From Pseudoips prasinana (taxonomy: Eukaryota > Arthropoda > Insecta > Lepidoptera > Nolidae), in contig OX621256.1 of the NCBI GenBank assembly GCA_951640165.1, positions 4,278,001 through 4,342,000 of the forward strand: a stretch of 64,000 nt of DNA. Direction: 5' to 3'. This document shows positions 50,729 through 61,475 of the stretch, in pieces. A program made the position numbers and the translations under genes. Numbering within the stretch: the stretch's first letter is position 1; each line of letters starts with the position of its first letter. A model generated the notes under the pieces. The model was not told where the DNA came from, made no database searches, and saw only the letters and a list, made by a program, of their open reading frames with translations.

Positions 50729-50972
50729 TATCTAGGGACAATGTCACACAGTTCATCCTAGCCCCAAACTAAGCAAAGCTTGTACTATGGGTACCAGGCG
50801 ACGATATACATACTTATATAGATAGATAAATACTTATATACATAGAAAACATCCATGACACAGAAACAAATATTCGTGCTCATCACACAAATATTTGCAC
50901 TTACCGGGATCGGAACCCAGGACCACCAGCTTCGTAGGCAGGAGCACTACCAACTAGGCTACGGTGACCGTC
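50729..50972 (-). mobile_element. tRNA-derived SINE, family A
   Basis: Complete; preceded by (AAT)n at 50709-50730, the A-family tail microsatellite. Confidence 0.9.
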
Positions 50973-51524
50973 GTCAAAAGTGCCCTTTTGATTGCGTGGA
51001 GATGGCTAGTCTTCATTGAAACTGACCGCCGTGGTTTATTGGGAACTCACACTCTACGTTAATATTCAAAACCATATAATACTTACTTTTCTCGCTGACG
51101 CTACCACTTACTTCATAATGAAACTTTTAGCCCAAACGATATTTGTGCAAACTTGCCTTGTTTCGTTACTTTGTGTGCTTAACAAAATTAAGTTTTAACT
51201 TAAACGTGGTGTTGAATATTTTAACTTAATTAATTGTTTAATTTGCAATCGTTTTGCAAAGACCGTTAAGTTTTAATTAGTAATTTTGGAAAGAGGTGGT
51301 CTATCGAAAGATAAGCGCAGCAAAAATTAACATATTTTTTCTTTTCTTTAAGTAGGTACAGTAGGATCCATGTCAGTGGATATAATTGTTCGATAAAAAT
51401 AGGCTTTATTTCTTCGAAAATAAAGACGTTAAAAAGCTTAAGTTTCTCCACTGAGTATCTGCTAAACCATAATTATTAAAAATCGGTTATGGCAGGTAGT
51501 CACAACTACGATTACCTATCTATT
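50973..51524. other. AT-rich stretch, nothing recognised
   Basis: Short open frames on both strands without motifs. Confidence 0.35.
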
Positions 51525-51646
51525 ACATCATCATCATATCAGCTGAAAGACCACCGCTGGACAAAGGTCTCCACAATTGCCAGTCTTGCACTATCCGCAG
51601 CCAGCGACTTCCAGCGTCCCTCACCAGAACATCGGTCCATCTTGTA
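51525..51646 (-). mobile_element. RTE-like tail (family F)
   Basis: CATCATCATATCAGCTGAAAG, TCCACAATTGCCAGTCTTGC, CGGTCCATCTTGTA. Confidence 0.7.
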
Positions 51647-52307
51647 TTATATACATTTTATTAGATATTCATGTGCAAAAGAGACTGATAAAAGTATAGA
51701 TAGAGAGAGCAGGCTAAGTGCACTCTTTATGCTCACAATTTTTTCTATTTTCAATTATCTTAAAGTGTTTAAGTTTGCTCGCTTGACATTTTCCAGTTTT
51801 GACCCAAAACTAAAAGCAGAAAAGTCCCACAAGAGTTGTCAGAAAAATCTTTTTTGGACGAACGGAGATTCAAATCTGGGACTGTATTGGTTACTATTAC
51901 TTATTGAACAGTAAAGGGATAAAATTATGCATAAATATTTATATTACATTGAAGGTTCCTATTGAACAGCAAAAAGAAAGTTCCAATCGAATAAAATTGG
52001 TTGAATACCCAATGAATAGAGTAATTTCGATGGATGCCATTGTTTGCCAAAATTAGAAATCACGGCAACAGTCGTGACCGATCTTAAAACATCTTATTAA
52101 CATTTAGCAGGTCATTCCGCACCGTGTTAAAGTACCAATTAACGTGGACAAAATTGAGGAAAATACTTAAAATAATTATTATGTTATGTCGCTGACCTGA
52201 TTATTGGAACACTAACGTCTTTGACTTGCCAAGGTTAATGTTTCTATTCTTGAACATATCCTGATTACGCAGAGTATTTAGAGTACATTCCTTATTCAGA
52301 GTAAATT
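51647..52307. other. AT-rich stretch, nothing recognised
   Basis: No frame or repeat recognised. Confidence 0.35.
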
Positions 52308-52438
52308 CCTAAAAAAAGGATTCCTACTGAGTTTTTTTAGCAGTGTTTCTCAGTAGCTGCCACGTCAAGCTCTGCGCGGCAGGAAAAAATATTACGATAA
52401 AAAATAAATTGTATATTTTGAATAAATAAAATTTGACT
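52308..52438 (+). mobile_element. Non-LTR 3' UTR (relative of 28255-28628)
   Basis: AAAAAGGATTCCTACTGAGT, CTCAGTAGCTGCCACGTCAA, end GAATAAATAAAATTTGACT. Confidence 0.65.
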
Positions 52439-52442
52439 GTGA

Positions 52443-52682
52443 TGACCATGTCAGCAAAATTACGTCCACTGCTGGACAAAAGCCTCCCCAAAGAATGGGG
52501 TATATGCCATAATAGCCACGCTTGGCGGACGGGGTGGCGATTGCAGTTTGATGGTCATAGTTCACAGAAAACCGCTGCTGCCCGTTCTCTGGTAGGTATT
52601 CCCTCGAACGATTTCTACGCCCCCCAAAAATGAGATGGCGTGATGATATTCTATGCCGTCACCGCACAGCAAATATGATGAC
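52443..52682 (-). mobile_element. Short retroelement, family G (full)
   Basis: Complete on the minus strand: GGTGACGGCATAGAATATCA, GGCATATACCCCATTCTTTG, GAGGCTTTTGTCCAGCAGTG, GCTGACATGG. Confidence 0.78.
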
Positions 52683-52775
52683 TATGACTAATCCTATAAT
52701 GCTCCACTCTGAATTTTAACCTCGGCATCCAAGTGTCGTTATAATGGACTACTCACTCTCACTTTAAAAAAAAAG

Positions 52776-52830
52776 CATTGGAGAGGCTTTTGGCCAGCAG
52801 TCGATTTCATCTGTTTATAAGGTTATAATG
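52776..52830 (+). mobile_element. Family G/F tail fragment
   Basis: GGAGAGGCTTTTGGCCAGCA to ATAATGATGATGACT. Confidence 0.5.
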
Positions 52831-52972
52831 ATGATGACTCACGTTCAGAATCCGATGGGACTGCAGTATGGCACACTTTAAGTGGAATGCTGCCGGCTAC
52901 TATTTTGACTACTACCATTACTTAAAGATAGTTAAAGGTAGGACCTAAAGGTAGTAATAGGTAGGAACCTAG

Positions 52973-53027
52973 GATTTGAATCCTAGGACCTCATTGGCAT
53001 CTGCCGCTAGACCATCGAGGCCGTCAA
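52973..53027 (-). mobile_element. SINE family E head fragment
   Basis: GGATTTGAATCCTAGGACCT, GCCGCTAGACCATCGAGGC. Confidence 0.6.
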
Positions 53028-53144
53028 ATACCATCTCACTAATATTACTAATTTAACTGCTTGTGTTTGGGTCTTTGTTACTCCATCATGCAAAAATAGT
53101 TGAAGGGATTTGTATGTAATTACAAATAGATGTAGTATATAGAC

Positions 53145-53392
53145 CGTGTGGTTACCGGCCCAGAAAGAAAACCAGATTAACTCAATTCCATCCCGTGGAT
53201 GTCATAAAAGGCGACTAAGGGATACACCTGGTCGTCGGGCAGCAGTGCCTCCTGTGTACTAACTTACTGTCACCTAACTGTGGTCTCCAACTCCCATGCC
53301 AAGCGTGGTGACTACGGCAAACCCCTCCAAATGGTATACCTTCCGGGGAGGCCTATGTGCAGCAGTGGACGATATCAAGCTGATGATGTGTG
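53145..53392 (+). mobile_element. Short retroelement, family G (diverged)
   Basis: GTGTGGTTACCGGCCCAG, CATCCCGTGGATGTCATAAA, CCAAGCGTGGTGACTACGGC, GTGCAGCAGTGGACGATATC, ending GATGATGTGTGATGTGATGG. Confidence 0.65.
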
Positions 53393-54452
53393 ATGTGATG
53401 GCTTCTTGCGATGCTACCTAAATATATATGAGAAACAACCTAAATACCCTGAATTAGCACCTAGGTTAAAATTAATTGCTAATGGGTGTAGCTAGCGTAG
53501 CGTATAAAAATAATTGCCATTAACACGGTACATAAAACATAAATAGAGAACTTGTTTACACTAAAACTGGATTAAATGGTTTTAAATACACGAAGCCCAT
53601 ACATAATTCACAAAATAACTTAATTACCGTCGAAGTAACAAAAACACAATCAAATTCATCCATTTATAGACCAAAAGGTAAACAAAAAACCACGGACCAC
53701 ACATCACCAGACGATTCTATCATCAATATTATAAATGTATTTTCGGAAAAGAAAGGGTAAACCTTATGTCTTGCAGTTAGAGTTCTTTTTCACTTGGCAA
53801 TAAGTTAAGAAACATCAAAATAAAATTTTGTAGGTTTTATGGTGTCTGTCAGAATTAAGGTCCATTTAAGGGAGTGACTGCATTATCCTTTTATTATAAA
53901 GATGCATCCAAAACCTTTTAAAAACATATTTAAAACGAATTGAAAATGATTGAAATTCAACCTTATTTCGGGATTTTATGTTTGATTGAGATAGAAACTA
54001 ATAAAAAAAACTTTGTTCTGCTTGGGTGGTCTGTCCCGAAAATATAGTTGTCATTAAATTGTAGAAAAATCTTGATAACATTAGATTTGTTGATATGTCT
54101 GACATGCGACACAAAATATTACGTTACGTTATTTTATCTTTGTTTCTGATGTTGGAACATTTTTGTCTGGGTTTATTGCGTGTTTTGGACCACTGTTTTT
54201 ATTTTTGTGGGTGAAAGTGTATGATTTAAGGTTATGTTTTTAACTATAAATAAGTATAATATTAATTAAGAATGTTCCATACAAAATCTATTCCTTCGTT
54301 GTAAAAGACACAGCTGTTTTTTTTCGAAATAGTTATAATGATATGACTTATTGTTACTGTTTTCTTTTAATTTCATGACAAGGGGGTCATTAAATTAAAA
54401 GAAAACAGATAAGTCATGATTAACTGAGCTTAATTTGCAAGGCTCGCGGGAA
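53393..54452. other. AT-rich stretch with one hairpin
   Basis: The CTGTTTTCTTTTAATTT / AATTAAAAGAAAACAG pair at 54358-54410 extends imperfectly outward to 54335-54422 (TATGACTTATTG / GATAAGTCATG). Otherwise nothing recognised. Confidence 0.4.
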
Positions 54453-54533
54453 AGTGGAGATTCTTGAGGGTGGCCTTTGTCCAGCAGTATACATCTTTCG
54501 GCTGATATAATGATGACAATGATGATGACGACA
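54453..54533 (+). mobile_element. RTE-like tail (family F)
   Basis: GTGGAGATTCTTGAGGGTGG, CTTTCGGCTGATATAATGAT with an extended (GATGAT)n tail. Confidence 0.7.
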
Positions 54534-54558
54534 CCTTATGGGGATCATATCTTGGCTC

Positions 54559-54622
54559 AGGGCGCGGTATTACAGAGGTGGACATGCATTAGTCCACCTC
54601 AATAAATGCCGCGCCGCGCCCT
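54559..54622. repeat. Short GC-rich fold-back
   Basis: CAGGGCGCGG ... CGCGCCCTG ends enclose GAGGTGGAC / GTCCACCTC around ATGCATTA. MITE-like but with no clear duplication. Confidence 0.5.
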
Positions 54623-54628
54623 GTGGTA

Positions 54629-54838
54629 AACGTTTTTTTTTTTAATAACCCGCGTTAAGGAATTGATTCCCTGTATAGCGGGTACATTACAAACATAAAT
54701 TGACGGAAACAAACTACATCCAGATTCATAACAACTATTAATGGATCACAAAAATAATAGTCCTGTGCGAGCATCGAACCGGGGACACGAAGTGACGAGG
54801 CGACTGTTTCAACCGCCGCGCCACACGAGCAGTCAAGT
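54629..54838 (-). mobile_element. tRNA-derived SINE, family D (diverged)
   Basis: TTGATTCCCTGTATAGCGGG, AACTATTAATGGATCACAA, GTGTGGCGCGGCGGTTGAAA head on the minus strand. Confidence 0.78.
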
Positions 54839-55456
54839 CAGTTTGATAGTTATATGTATGCCCTGTGCTGTTAAGACGAGCTATATTAGGGAGCGATGTA
54901 ATACTGACAGTTAAATTAGTTGATTACGACATTACATTATCTACTCTTAAACGGGCAGCAACATCCTCTGAGTATCTACTAATGATCATCATACAGTGAC
55001 CGCCAAAGGTTCTTCGGTAGCACGGCGCCCGGCCAAGTGCCAGAAAGCCAATCGCTTTTTAGAAAAAGGCGTGAGGTTAACTTAATATGGCGTTGAAATA
55101 TTCTCTTAAATATTATTATTGCAATTCATAAAATGGATAACAATGCGTATGGCACTCGTATCATTATGGAATCTAATAATGTATGGGCAAACAAGAGTAT
55201 GTCACATGACTTTTATGGTAAACAAGGATTTCGGGCAAGTGAAATTCAGGCAAGTGGTATTCGGGCATAATAATATGAGTATTATTGCTTATATGTTTAG
55301 GCAAACAATAGACAACATTGAGGGAGGTCTTGGTCAAGTTGTGGAGATAATTAATTATATAGCTAGAAAAGGTGGCTATTAATGACTATAAAAAATCCAG
55401 ATATTGCATGCAAATAAAAATAAATAACCCTTTAAATCTCCTTGGTTGCATATTTT
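54839..55456. other. Stretch with short direct repeats
   Basis: 55231-55268 holds TTTCGGGCAAGTGAAATTC, AGGCAAGTGGTATTCGGGCA repeats inside an 87-codon frame (55119-55382) that has no recognisable domain. Confidence 0.35.
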
Positions 55457-55626
55457 TCCTACTATATAAAAATAAGTCGGATTTTCCTTCCTGACGCTAT
55501 AACTCCAGAACGCACGAACCGAGTTCCACGGTTTTGCATTCGTTGGAAAGGTCTCGGGCTCCGTGAGGTTTATAGCAAAGAAAATTTATAAAATTTAACG
55601 CGGGTAACACCGCGGGGCACAGCTAG
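55457..55626 (+). mobile_element. Short Helitron, TCCTACTATATAAAA family
   Basis: Starts TCCTACTATATAAAAATAAG, has CTATAACTCCAGAACGCACG, hairpin GCGGGTAACACCGC and CTAG at 55623-55626, then T. About 170 bp. Confidence 0.78.
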
Positions 55627-56725
55627 TTAAATATAAATAAAGGTAGTATCGTACAGACCTCATCAACATTCATTCGATGTAATTAACTGACAAACACCGT
55701 TACACTACAGTCCTATTTAACAACTTCGTTAGACCAATCTTAATTATACAGGGTGTTAAGAAAATAGTGGATATAACTAAACAAAACCAGTTATTAAAAT
55801 ACAAAAATAAGTTTGGTTGTCCGTGTAACAGAAGAATGTATGGGAAATTTATCTTAATTTTGTGTATTTTTCCGTTTTTTTTTTTTTTTATTTGTTATTA
55901 ACCATTTATATCATAATAAAAAAAAATACATAAGTTGTTCCCGGTGTATCAAAAACCTAATCAGGTTTGTCCGTACACCAGTATTCGTGATTAGGTACTC
56001 ATTAACAGTCTATAATACATCCAACTAACTCGCACCATAAAACAACTTTTATATACAGATTCTTAATTCGCAGTAAAGTTGGTACATTAAATCGATCTTA
56101 TAACTAAGTACAGGTCCATACAACTTTAGTCAGTCATTTATTGACATGCAAATATTAACATATAATTACATTATCATTATAAATTTATTAGAACGAAGTT
56201 CCTTATCGCGTGTTGTGAAAGGGGGCTAGACGGAAAAAATCTTACGAAAAGTTGTCACGACACTTTTTGCAGCTGTGCGGCGTGCGCATGTTTCTCTCTC
56301 TCTCTCTCTCTCTCTCTTATAGAAAGCAAGCCAGATATTTTCATTTCTATTTCGAATTGAACAGTGTGGGGTCGCGACGATTATTTTTGTTGAGTGTATA
56401 CAGGTTTTTTGTTCATAATAAATAATAAGAAATAACTTCGTTCCATCCGGGTGTCCCTTGACACCTCTCAAGTTTTATTATTACACCATTATCTATTAGC
56501 ACATGTTGTGTTGATCATTGTCAGTTTCATAGGCTTTATAATCTCCTTATGCGACGACGCTTAAAAGTTCTATTTTGAGCTTAATTTGCTTGTGGAATAC
56601 AGACAAAGTGTAGAAAATTGACTTAAACTACTTAATACTACTTACTTATAATATTCCATGTTTCCCTGACGAACTGTATGTCTTTAATTTGTTTAATTGC
56701 CTAGGTAGATTGTAAAAATAATAAT
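55627..56725. other. AT-rich stretch, nothing recognised
   Basis: Contains poly(T) near 55875 and the (TC)n array; no gene evidence. Confidence 0.35.
56293..56317 (+). repeat. (TC)n microsatellite
   Basis: About 12 TC units. Confidence 0.9.
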
Positions 56726-56944
56726 ATCCTGGGACATTATTTACAAACGGCCATCTGATCCCAAACTAAGCAGAGCTTGTACTATGGAAACCAGATAACT
56801 GATATACTACTTTTCTTTTATAAATACATACTTATATGGATAAATACACCCAGAGTCAGGACAAACAGACATGTTCCTGCACACAAATGTCTGTTCTGGG
56901 TGGGAATCGAACCCATGACCTCCGGCGTGAAAAGCAAGCATTTG
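56726..56944 (-). mobile_element. tRNA-derived SINE, family C (near full)
   Basis: Best full tail: AATATCCTGGGACATTATTT, GGCCATCTGATCCCAAACTA, TACTATGGAAACCAGATAAC; core and B box GGGTTCGATTCCC; head truncated at AAATGCTTGC. Confidence 0.88.
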
Positions 56945-57084
56945 TCAAAATTACATTTCTTAATGTGTCTACTTTTTATGATACACCTTGTATATATAAT
57001 TTTATTCAAATTGGTTTTTATAAAGAAAAGGCGAATTTGCTTGTATGTTTTTTAAAACAGTAATTATGTCATTAATTGTTTTTA

Positions 57085-58645
57085 CCCCGACGTGGTCTAT
57101 GTTTGATCTAATGATTAAGCTCTTTAACACAATTACTTACATTACGTTGTTAAAGTCGAACTTCGAACTTTTTATTGCAATTTATGTAAAATTGCAATAA
57201 AAAAAACTTGTGTGTACTTATGTACACGCGTTAGAAGTTATACTTCTTAATATACAACTTGAACATAGTTATCAATTTTCATACCACCTAGAACTAACGT
57301 CATGCTGTTATTTTTACGATGCGCGCGCATCGTAAAAATTCACTCTCATACATTTTCATACCACCTAGAACTACCTTCATGCTGTTATTTTTACGATGCG
57401 CGCGCACGATGCGTAAAATTCACTCTCATACCACCTAGAACTAACTTCATGCTGTTAAATTATTTGGTGTCGGTGTGCGCGCGCATCGTAAAAATTCACT
57501 CTCATCATTTTTCTCCATCGCGCCAAAAGAAGTATAACTTCAAAAAGTTTGAAGTTTGGTATTATATTGCAATTTATGAAAGATTGCAATAAACAAAATG
57601 TAGTTTGAGTCGGCCTTGAACGCAAAGGAGAAGGCGTGAAAGAATAAGATTAAACCTATGCCTGACGAGGCTTATGTTTGATCTAATGATTAAGTTCTTT
57701 AAGTTAAGATCTAAAATGAGTTTGTTCCAGTCTATGTAAGTTTGCAATAGGAAGTTCGATTTTTGAACTTGACAGAAAAGGTAAGATAAACAAGAAAGAA
57801 TTAGACTCAAGTTTCTTCCGACGAGATCTATGTTTCATCGAATGATTAAGTTCTTTATGTTCAATTTTTATGATTAATTCCTTTATGTTCACATCAGTTA
57901 AATTACATTATATTATTATATAATGTAATTTTACTAATGTGAACATAAAAAACATAATCATAAAAATTTTGAAGTTAGACTAATAAGTCTAACTTCAAAA
58001 TTTTGTAAGTGTCTATGTAAGATAAAAAGTTTGATTTTTATTGCAATATAATATGTAAGATTGCAAAAAAGTGTAAAGTTTGATTCTAACAGAAATGGAC
58101 TAAGGTAAGAAATAATCGGATTCAAGTTTCTTGAAAAACACAATAAATGTTTATTTTAAACAATAATGATCTATTTTCGGTGCAAGACAATGTTATTGTT
58201 TATATTTCCACCGATTCGGGGTAGGCAGAGATCGTAAAATAGATTAACGTGCCCCTAACGTATAAAAGAGTAGCTTAAATTATACCTCGTGGAGATTTGT
58301 TATATTTATACAAGGTGAAACATAAATAATGTGGAATACTTAAGGCCCAGAAAGCAGCGCACAACTGTCTCGCTCACGCACAAACATGTTTTTGAAGTTA
58401 TACTGCTTTTGGCGCGATGGAGAAAAATGATGAGAGTGAATTTTTACGATGCGCGCGCACACCGACACCAAAAAATTTAACAGCATGAAGTTAGTTCTAG
58501 GTGGTATGAGAGTGAATTTTACACAAAGTGAATTTTACAAAATTTTTACGATGCGCGCGCACGATGCGCGCGCATCGTAAAAATAACAGCATGAAGTTAG
58601 TTCTAGGTGGTATGAAAATGTATGAGAGTGAATTTTTTATGATAT
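57085..58645. repeat. Modular inverted-repeat region, family P
   Basis: Two arms (57191-57545 and 58395-58645) are inverted copies built from units CATACCACCTAGAACTAACT + CATGCTGTTATTTTTACGAT + the palindrome TTTTTACGATGCGCGCGCAT, with TCTCCATCGCGCCAAAAG facing inward. The 850-bp AT-rich middle repeats two other modules: CTAATGATTAAGTTCTTTA (57098, 57682, 57840) and ATTGCAATTTATG...ATTGCAATAA (57170-57201, 57566-57595, 58040-58070). It also has a hairpin AAAATTTTGAAGTTAGACT / AGTCTAACTTCAAAATTTT (57963-58004). Single arms occur at 25975-26130 and 60285-60478. No ORF with motifs. Confidence 0.7.
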
Positions 58646-58654
58646 TGAATGCCC

Positions 58655-58990
58655 ATGAGGCTCAGTTGTTAAGGTGGTCTACTGGCTACTACCATAAAGC
58701 CCTTTTTTTTTATAAGGCAGTAGGAATGCCGACCCAAGCCACCCGCAAAGTGTCTGCGGGTGGGTATGTCGGACTCGCACCGACTAAAGTTAACTTTGGC
58801 TAGTGCAGAAGGCCATTCACAACCATTAGCTTAATTTTAGCGACTAATACCCTAGGGCATCCTTATGGGTTTAGGGCCACAGCTCAGAGGGCCCTAAAGT
58901 AAAAAGACGGAATTCTAAGGGTGTGATCACTTGCACGGGGTCACCGATCACGTGGTCTTACCAACGCGATCCTCGCCGCTGAGGAACCTA
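58655..58990 (+). repeat. Dispersed repeat with CTGCGGGTGGG block
   Basis: AATGCCCATGAGGCTCAGTT, GACCCAAGCCACCCGCAAAG, TCTGCGGGTGGGTATGTCGG, then CACGGGGTCACCGATCACGT. Shares one block with 22978-23125. The start looks faintly tRNA-A-box-like, but no B box is clear. Confidence 0.4.
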
Positions 58991-59083
58991 CCCTAGTTAA
59001 CCTGCTGCTTTATGTTGCTACTTGGGTTACTTATGTGTTGGAAGTTAATATATTTTGTATATTTTACAAGTTAATGTTTAATA

Positions 59084-59216
59084 TAAGACGGGACTGTTGG
59101 CGTGGTTGGCAAATGCTTGCTTTTCACGCCGCAGGTCGTGGGTACGATTCCCACCCAGGACAGATATTTGTGTGCATGAACATGTCTGTTTGTCCTGAGT
59201 CTGGGTGTAATTATCT
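59084..59216 (+). mobile_element. tRNA-derived SINE, family C
   Basis: GACTGTTGGCGTGGTTGGCA, GCAGGTCGTGGGTACGATTC (one B-box change), core complete. An inverted head remnant (GACCAACAGGCCCGTCGAG) lies at 59262-59281. Confidence 0.85.
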
Positions 59217-59303
59217 TTAATTATGTATTACCTTTGGTTTAGCAATTAGGGTACCTAACCGCTAGACCAACAGGCCCGTCGAGTTGATTTATTCCGTTAA
59301 GTA

Positions 59304-59440
59304 TATGAAATGAAATGAAATGAAATTTATTCAGCACTTGGGTATTAACATACACTTGTACTTGTCAAGGTCACAATGCAGTACATAAACATAGTGGATA
59401 GTAAAAAGTTACAAAAAAAGTTAATTAGTCAGTCCGTGCG
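59304..59440 (-). mobile_element. Retrotransposon 3' end with (ATTTC)n tail
   Basis: GAAATGAAATGAAATGAAAT at the left is the complement of an ATTTC tail. The adjoining AACATACACTTGTACTTGTC recalls CR1-like 3' UTRs. Confidence 0.5.
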
Positions 59441-59496
59441 GTTGGTTTTATCGCATATATTTTCTGTTATATAGTATAATAAGTGTTATATAGTAA

Positions 59497-59734
59497 CTAG
59501 CAGTGACAGCGGACTTCGTTCCGCGTTTTAAATATTTTTGTCCCTGCCCTGCCGTAATACTTCGGGTTAAATGATCGGAATAAATTTTGGAATTTTTCAT
59601 AGCCTATAACACTCCACAATAACGTAGCTTTCTATTGGTGAAATAATTATGAAAATAGGTTCAGTAGATCCAGAGATTACCCCTTACAACGTCACAAACT
59701 CACAAACGTTATCTCTTTATAATATAAGTGTAGA
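59497..59734 (-). mobile_element. Helitron, TCTACACTTATATT family
   Basis: Minus strand: A|TCTACACTTATATTATAAAG start, terminal hairpin GCGGAACGAAGTCCGC, then TGTCACTG and CTAG, followed by T. About 240 bp; interior unrelated to Lep1-like copies. Confidence 0.82.
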
Positions 59735-59967
59735 TAATAAAACGAACACATTATACAGACGTTGCCAACAAGCATCAAAATCGAATTTTCTGCATCTCCA
59801 GCACTGGAATGTAACCTTTCAAGCTCTGCTTACCCACCAAGTAACGAGCGTGAATGACACGACGCGATACGACACGGCGCCGATACGACAAATGTCAATT
59901 TACGTAACAATCGTGTTGTGATACTTAGTCGTAATTGGTAAATATTGTATTGATACAAATTCATTTG

Positions 59968-60102
59968 ACGGGCCGGTTGTCGTGGTTGGAAAATACTTGC
60001 CTTTCACCCACGACCTGTGGTGTCACAGGTCGTGGGTTCGATTCCCACCCAGGACAGATATTTGTAGAAATGAACATGTCGGTTTGTCCTGAGTCTGTGT
60101 TA
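59968..60102 (+). mobile_element. tRNA-derived SINE, family C with head hairpin
   Basis: GGGCCGGTTGTCGTGGTTGG, then CACGACCTGTGGTGTCACAG, GTCGTGGGTTCGATTCCC. CACGACCTGTG / CACAGGTCGTG forms an extra hairpin in the head. Followed within five bases by a family D copy. Confidence 0.85.
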
Positions 60103-60106
60103 TTTT

Positions 60107-60285
60107 CTGACTGCACTTGTGGCGCAGCGGCTAAGACAGTCGCCTCGCAGCTTCGTGTCGCGGGTTCGAGTCCCGCGCCGGACAACTATTTGTGTGACCC
60201 ATAAATAGTTGTTCTGAGTCTGGATGTAATTTGTGTCCGTCTATTATATGTTTGTAAAGTACCCCGCGACACAGGGCTTAATTTC
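60107..60285 (+). mobile_element. tRNA-derived SINE, family D (reference copy)
   Basis: CTTGTGGCGCAGCGGCTAAG (A box), CGCGGGTTCGAGTCCCGCG (B box), core CAACTATTTGTGTGACCCAT and GTTCTGAGTCTGGATGTAAT, tail GTTTGTAAAGTACCCCGCGA. Confidence 0.9.
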
Positions 60286-60478
60286 TCTTTTCATACCACC
60301 TGGAACTAACTTCATGCTGTTATTTTTACGATGCGCGCGCATCGTAAAAATGCACTGTCATACCACCTAGAACTAACTTCATGCTGTTAAATTTTTTGGT
60401 GTCGGTGTGCGCGCGCATCGTAAAAATTCACTCTCATCATTTTTCTCCATCGCGCCAAAAGAAGTATAACTTCAAAAA
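60286..60478 (+). repeat. Family P arm
   Basis: CATACCACCTGGAACTAACT, GATGCGCGCGCATCGTAAAA, GGTGTCGGTGTGCGCGCGCA, CTCCATCGCGCCAAAAGAAG. Matches the right half of the 57.2-57.5 kb arm. Confidence 0.75.
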
Positions 60479-60479
60479 A

Positions 60480-60511
60480 CAATCACGCAGATGAAGTCGG
60501 GAAAAAGCTAG
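60480..60511 (+). mobile_element. Possible Helitron 3' end (CGAAGTCG type)
   Basis: CACGCAGATGAAGTCGGGAA then AAAGCTAG resembles another lepidopteran Helitron terminus (ACGAAGTCGCGGGCAACAGC-like, from memory). Confidence 0.35.
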
Positions 60512-60797
60512 AACGATACGTTGACGTAATTTAGAATCACGTCGCTGCATTGGCTTCAGTCAATGTGTTCTGTATTTTGGCACCTTTCAGCCATGTCACC
60601 AAGCTACCACCCAGACTGCAAGACGTCTATTTCTATTCAGGTTTCGTCCTAATTGAGAAACTAGTTCTACGAGCGCTGCAATCGCAATGTTGGTACGGTC
60701 GCTGAATTAAACATATGCGTCGACCTTTGATTGATTAATTAAATGCGACTAGATTTAATTACTATACGAGATATATATTTAAATAAAGTATATTGTA
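60512..60797. other. Gene-free stretch
   Basis: No frame or repeat recognised. Confidence 0.3.
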
Positions 60798-60877
60798 TGT
60801 CTCTTATCCGCAAGAAGGTTGTCTGTAAGAAATCGCAGATAGCGATTAGACCGCCCTTTATACATTACTATAATTAC
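60798..60877 (+). mobile_element. Retrotransposon tail, family Q (partial)
   Basis: CTTATCCGCAAGAAGGTTGT, AAATCGCAGATAGCGATTAG, ACCGCCCTTTATACATTAC; cut by the 5S-like SINE. Confidence 0.65.
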
Positions 60878-61404
60878 TTATCGTATGGGCAGTGGTTACC
60901 CTAGTGTCAGAGTTGTTCAAGCCGCCCAGTAGGCCTCTGACATGGCTTAACGACTGTTGTCTAATGACTACTTGTGTTGTCGAATGAATAATAGACGGTC
61001 ACCGTAGCCTAGTTGGTAGTGCTCCTGCCTACGAAGCTGGTGGTCCTGGGTTCGAATCCCGGTAAGTGCAAATATTTGTGTGATGAGCACCAATATTTGT
61101 TTCTGAGTCATGGATGTTTTCTATGTATTTAAGTATTTATCTATCTATATAAGTATGTATATCGTCGCCTGGTACCCATAGTACAAGCTTTGCTTAGTTT
61201 GGGGCTAGGATGATCTGTGTGACATTGTCCCCAGATATTATTATTATATTATTAATACAACCGGGACCGACTGCTTGACGTGCCCTCCGAAGCACGTAGA
61301 CGCTCAGAAATTAAACCACTTTGGTGGTCACCCAACTATGCACTGGCCACGAGTCTAGTTGCTTAACCTCGTCGATCGCTTACGGACCGGTAAGAGCATC
61401 TATC
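60878..61404 (-). mobile_element. 5S rRNA-like SINE, family H, split by a SINE A
   Basis: H sequence at 60878-60980 and 61258-61404 joins up across a family A insertion (expected junction GACTACAACCGGGACC). The minus-strand head reads GAGGTTAAGCAACTAGAC, GTGGCCAGT and AGTTGGGTGACCACC, the 5S-like boxes in order. Confidence 0.72.
60993..61239 (+). mobile_element. tRNA-derived SINE, family A (nested)
   Basis: Complete copy with (ATT)n tail; canonical boxes TAGCCTAGTTGGTAGTG and GGGTTCGAATCCC. Confidence 0.92.
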
Positions 61405-61475
61405 ACACGAATATTTGTCCTGCACGGGAATTGAACCCGGGACACGAAGCGGCGAGGCGATTGTCTTAACCGCTG
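61405..61475 (-). mobile_element. SINE family D head fragment
   Basis: CGGGAATTGAACCCGGGACA, CGAAGCGGCGAGGCGATTGT. Confidence 0.7.
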
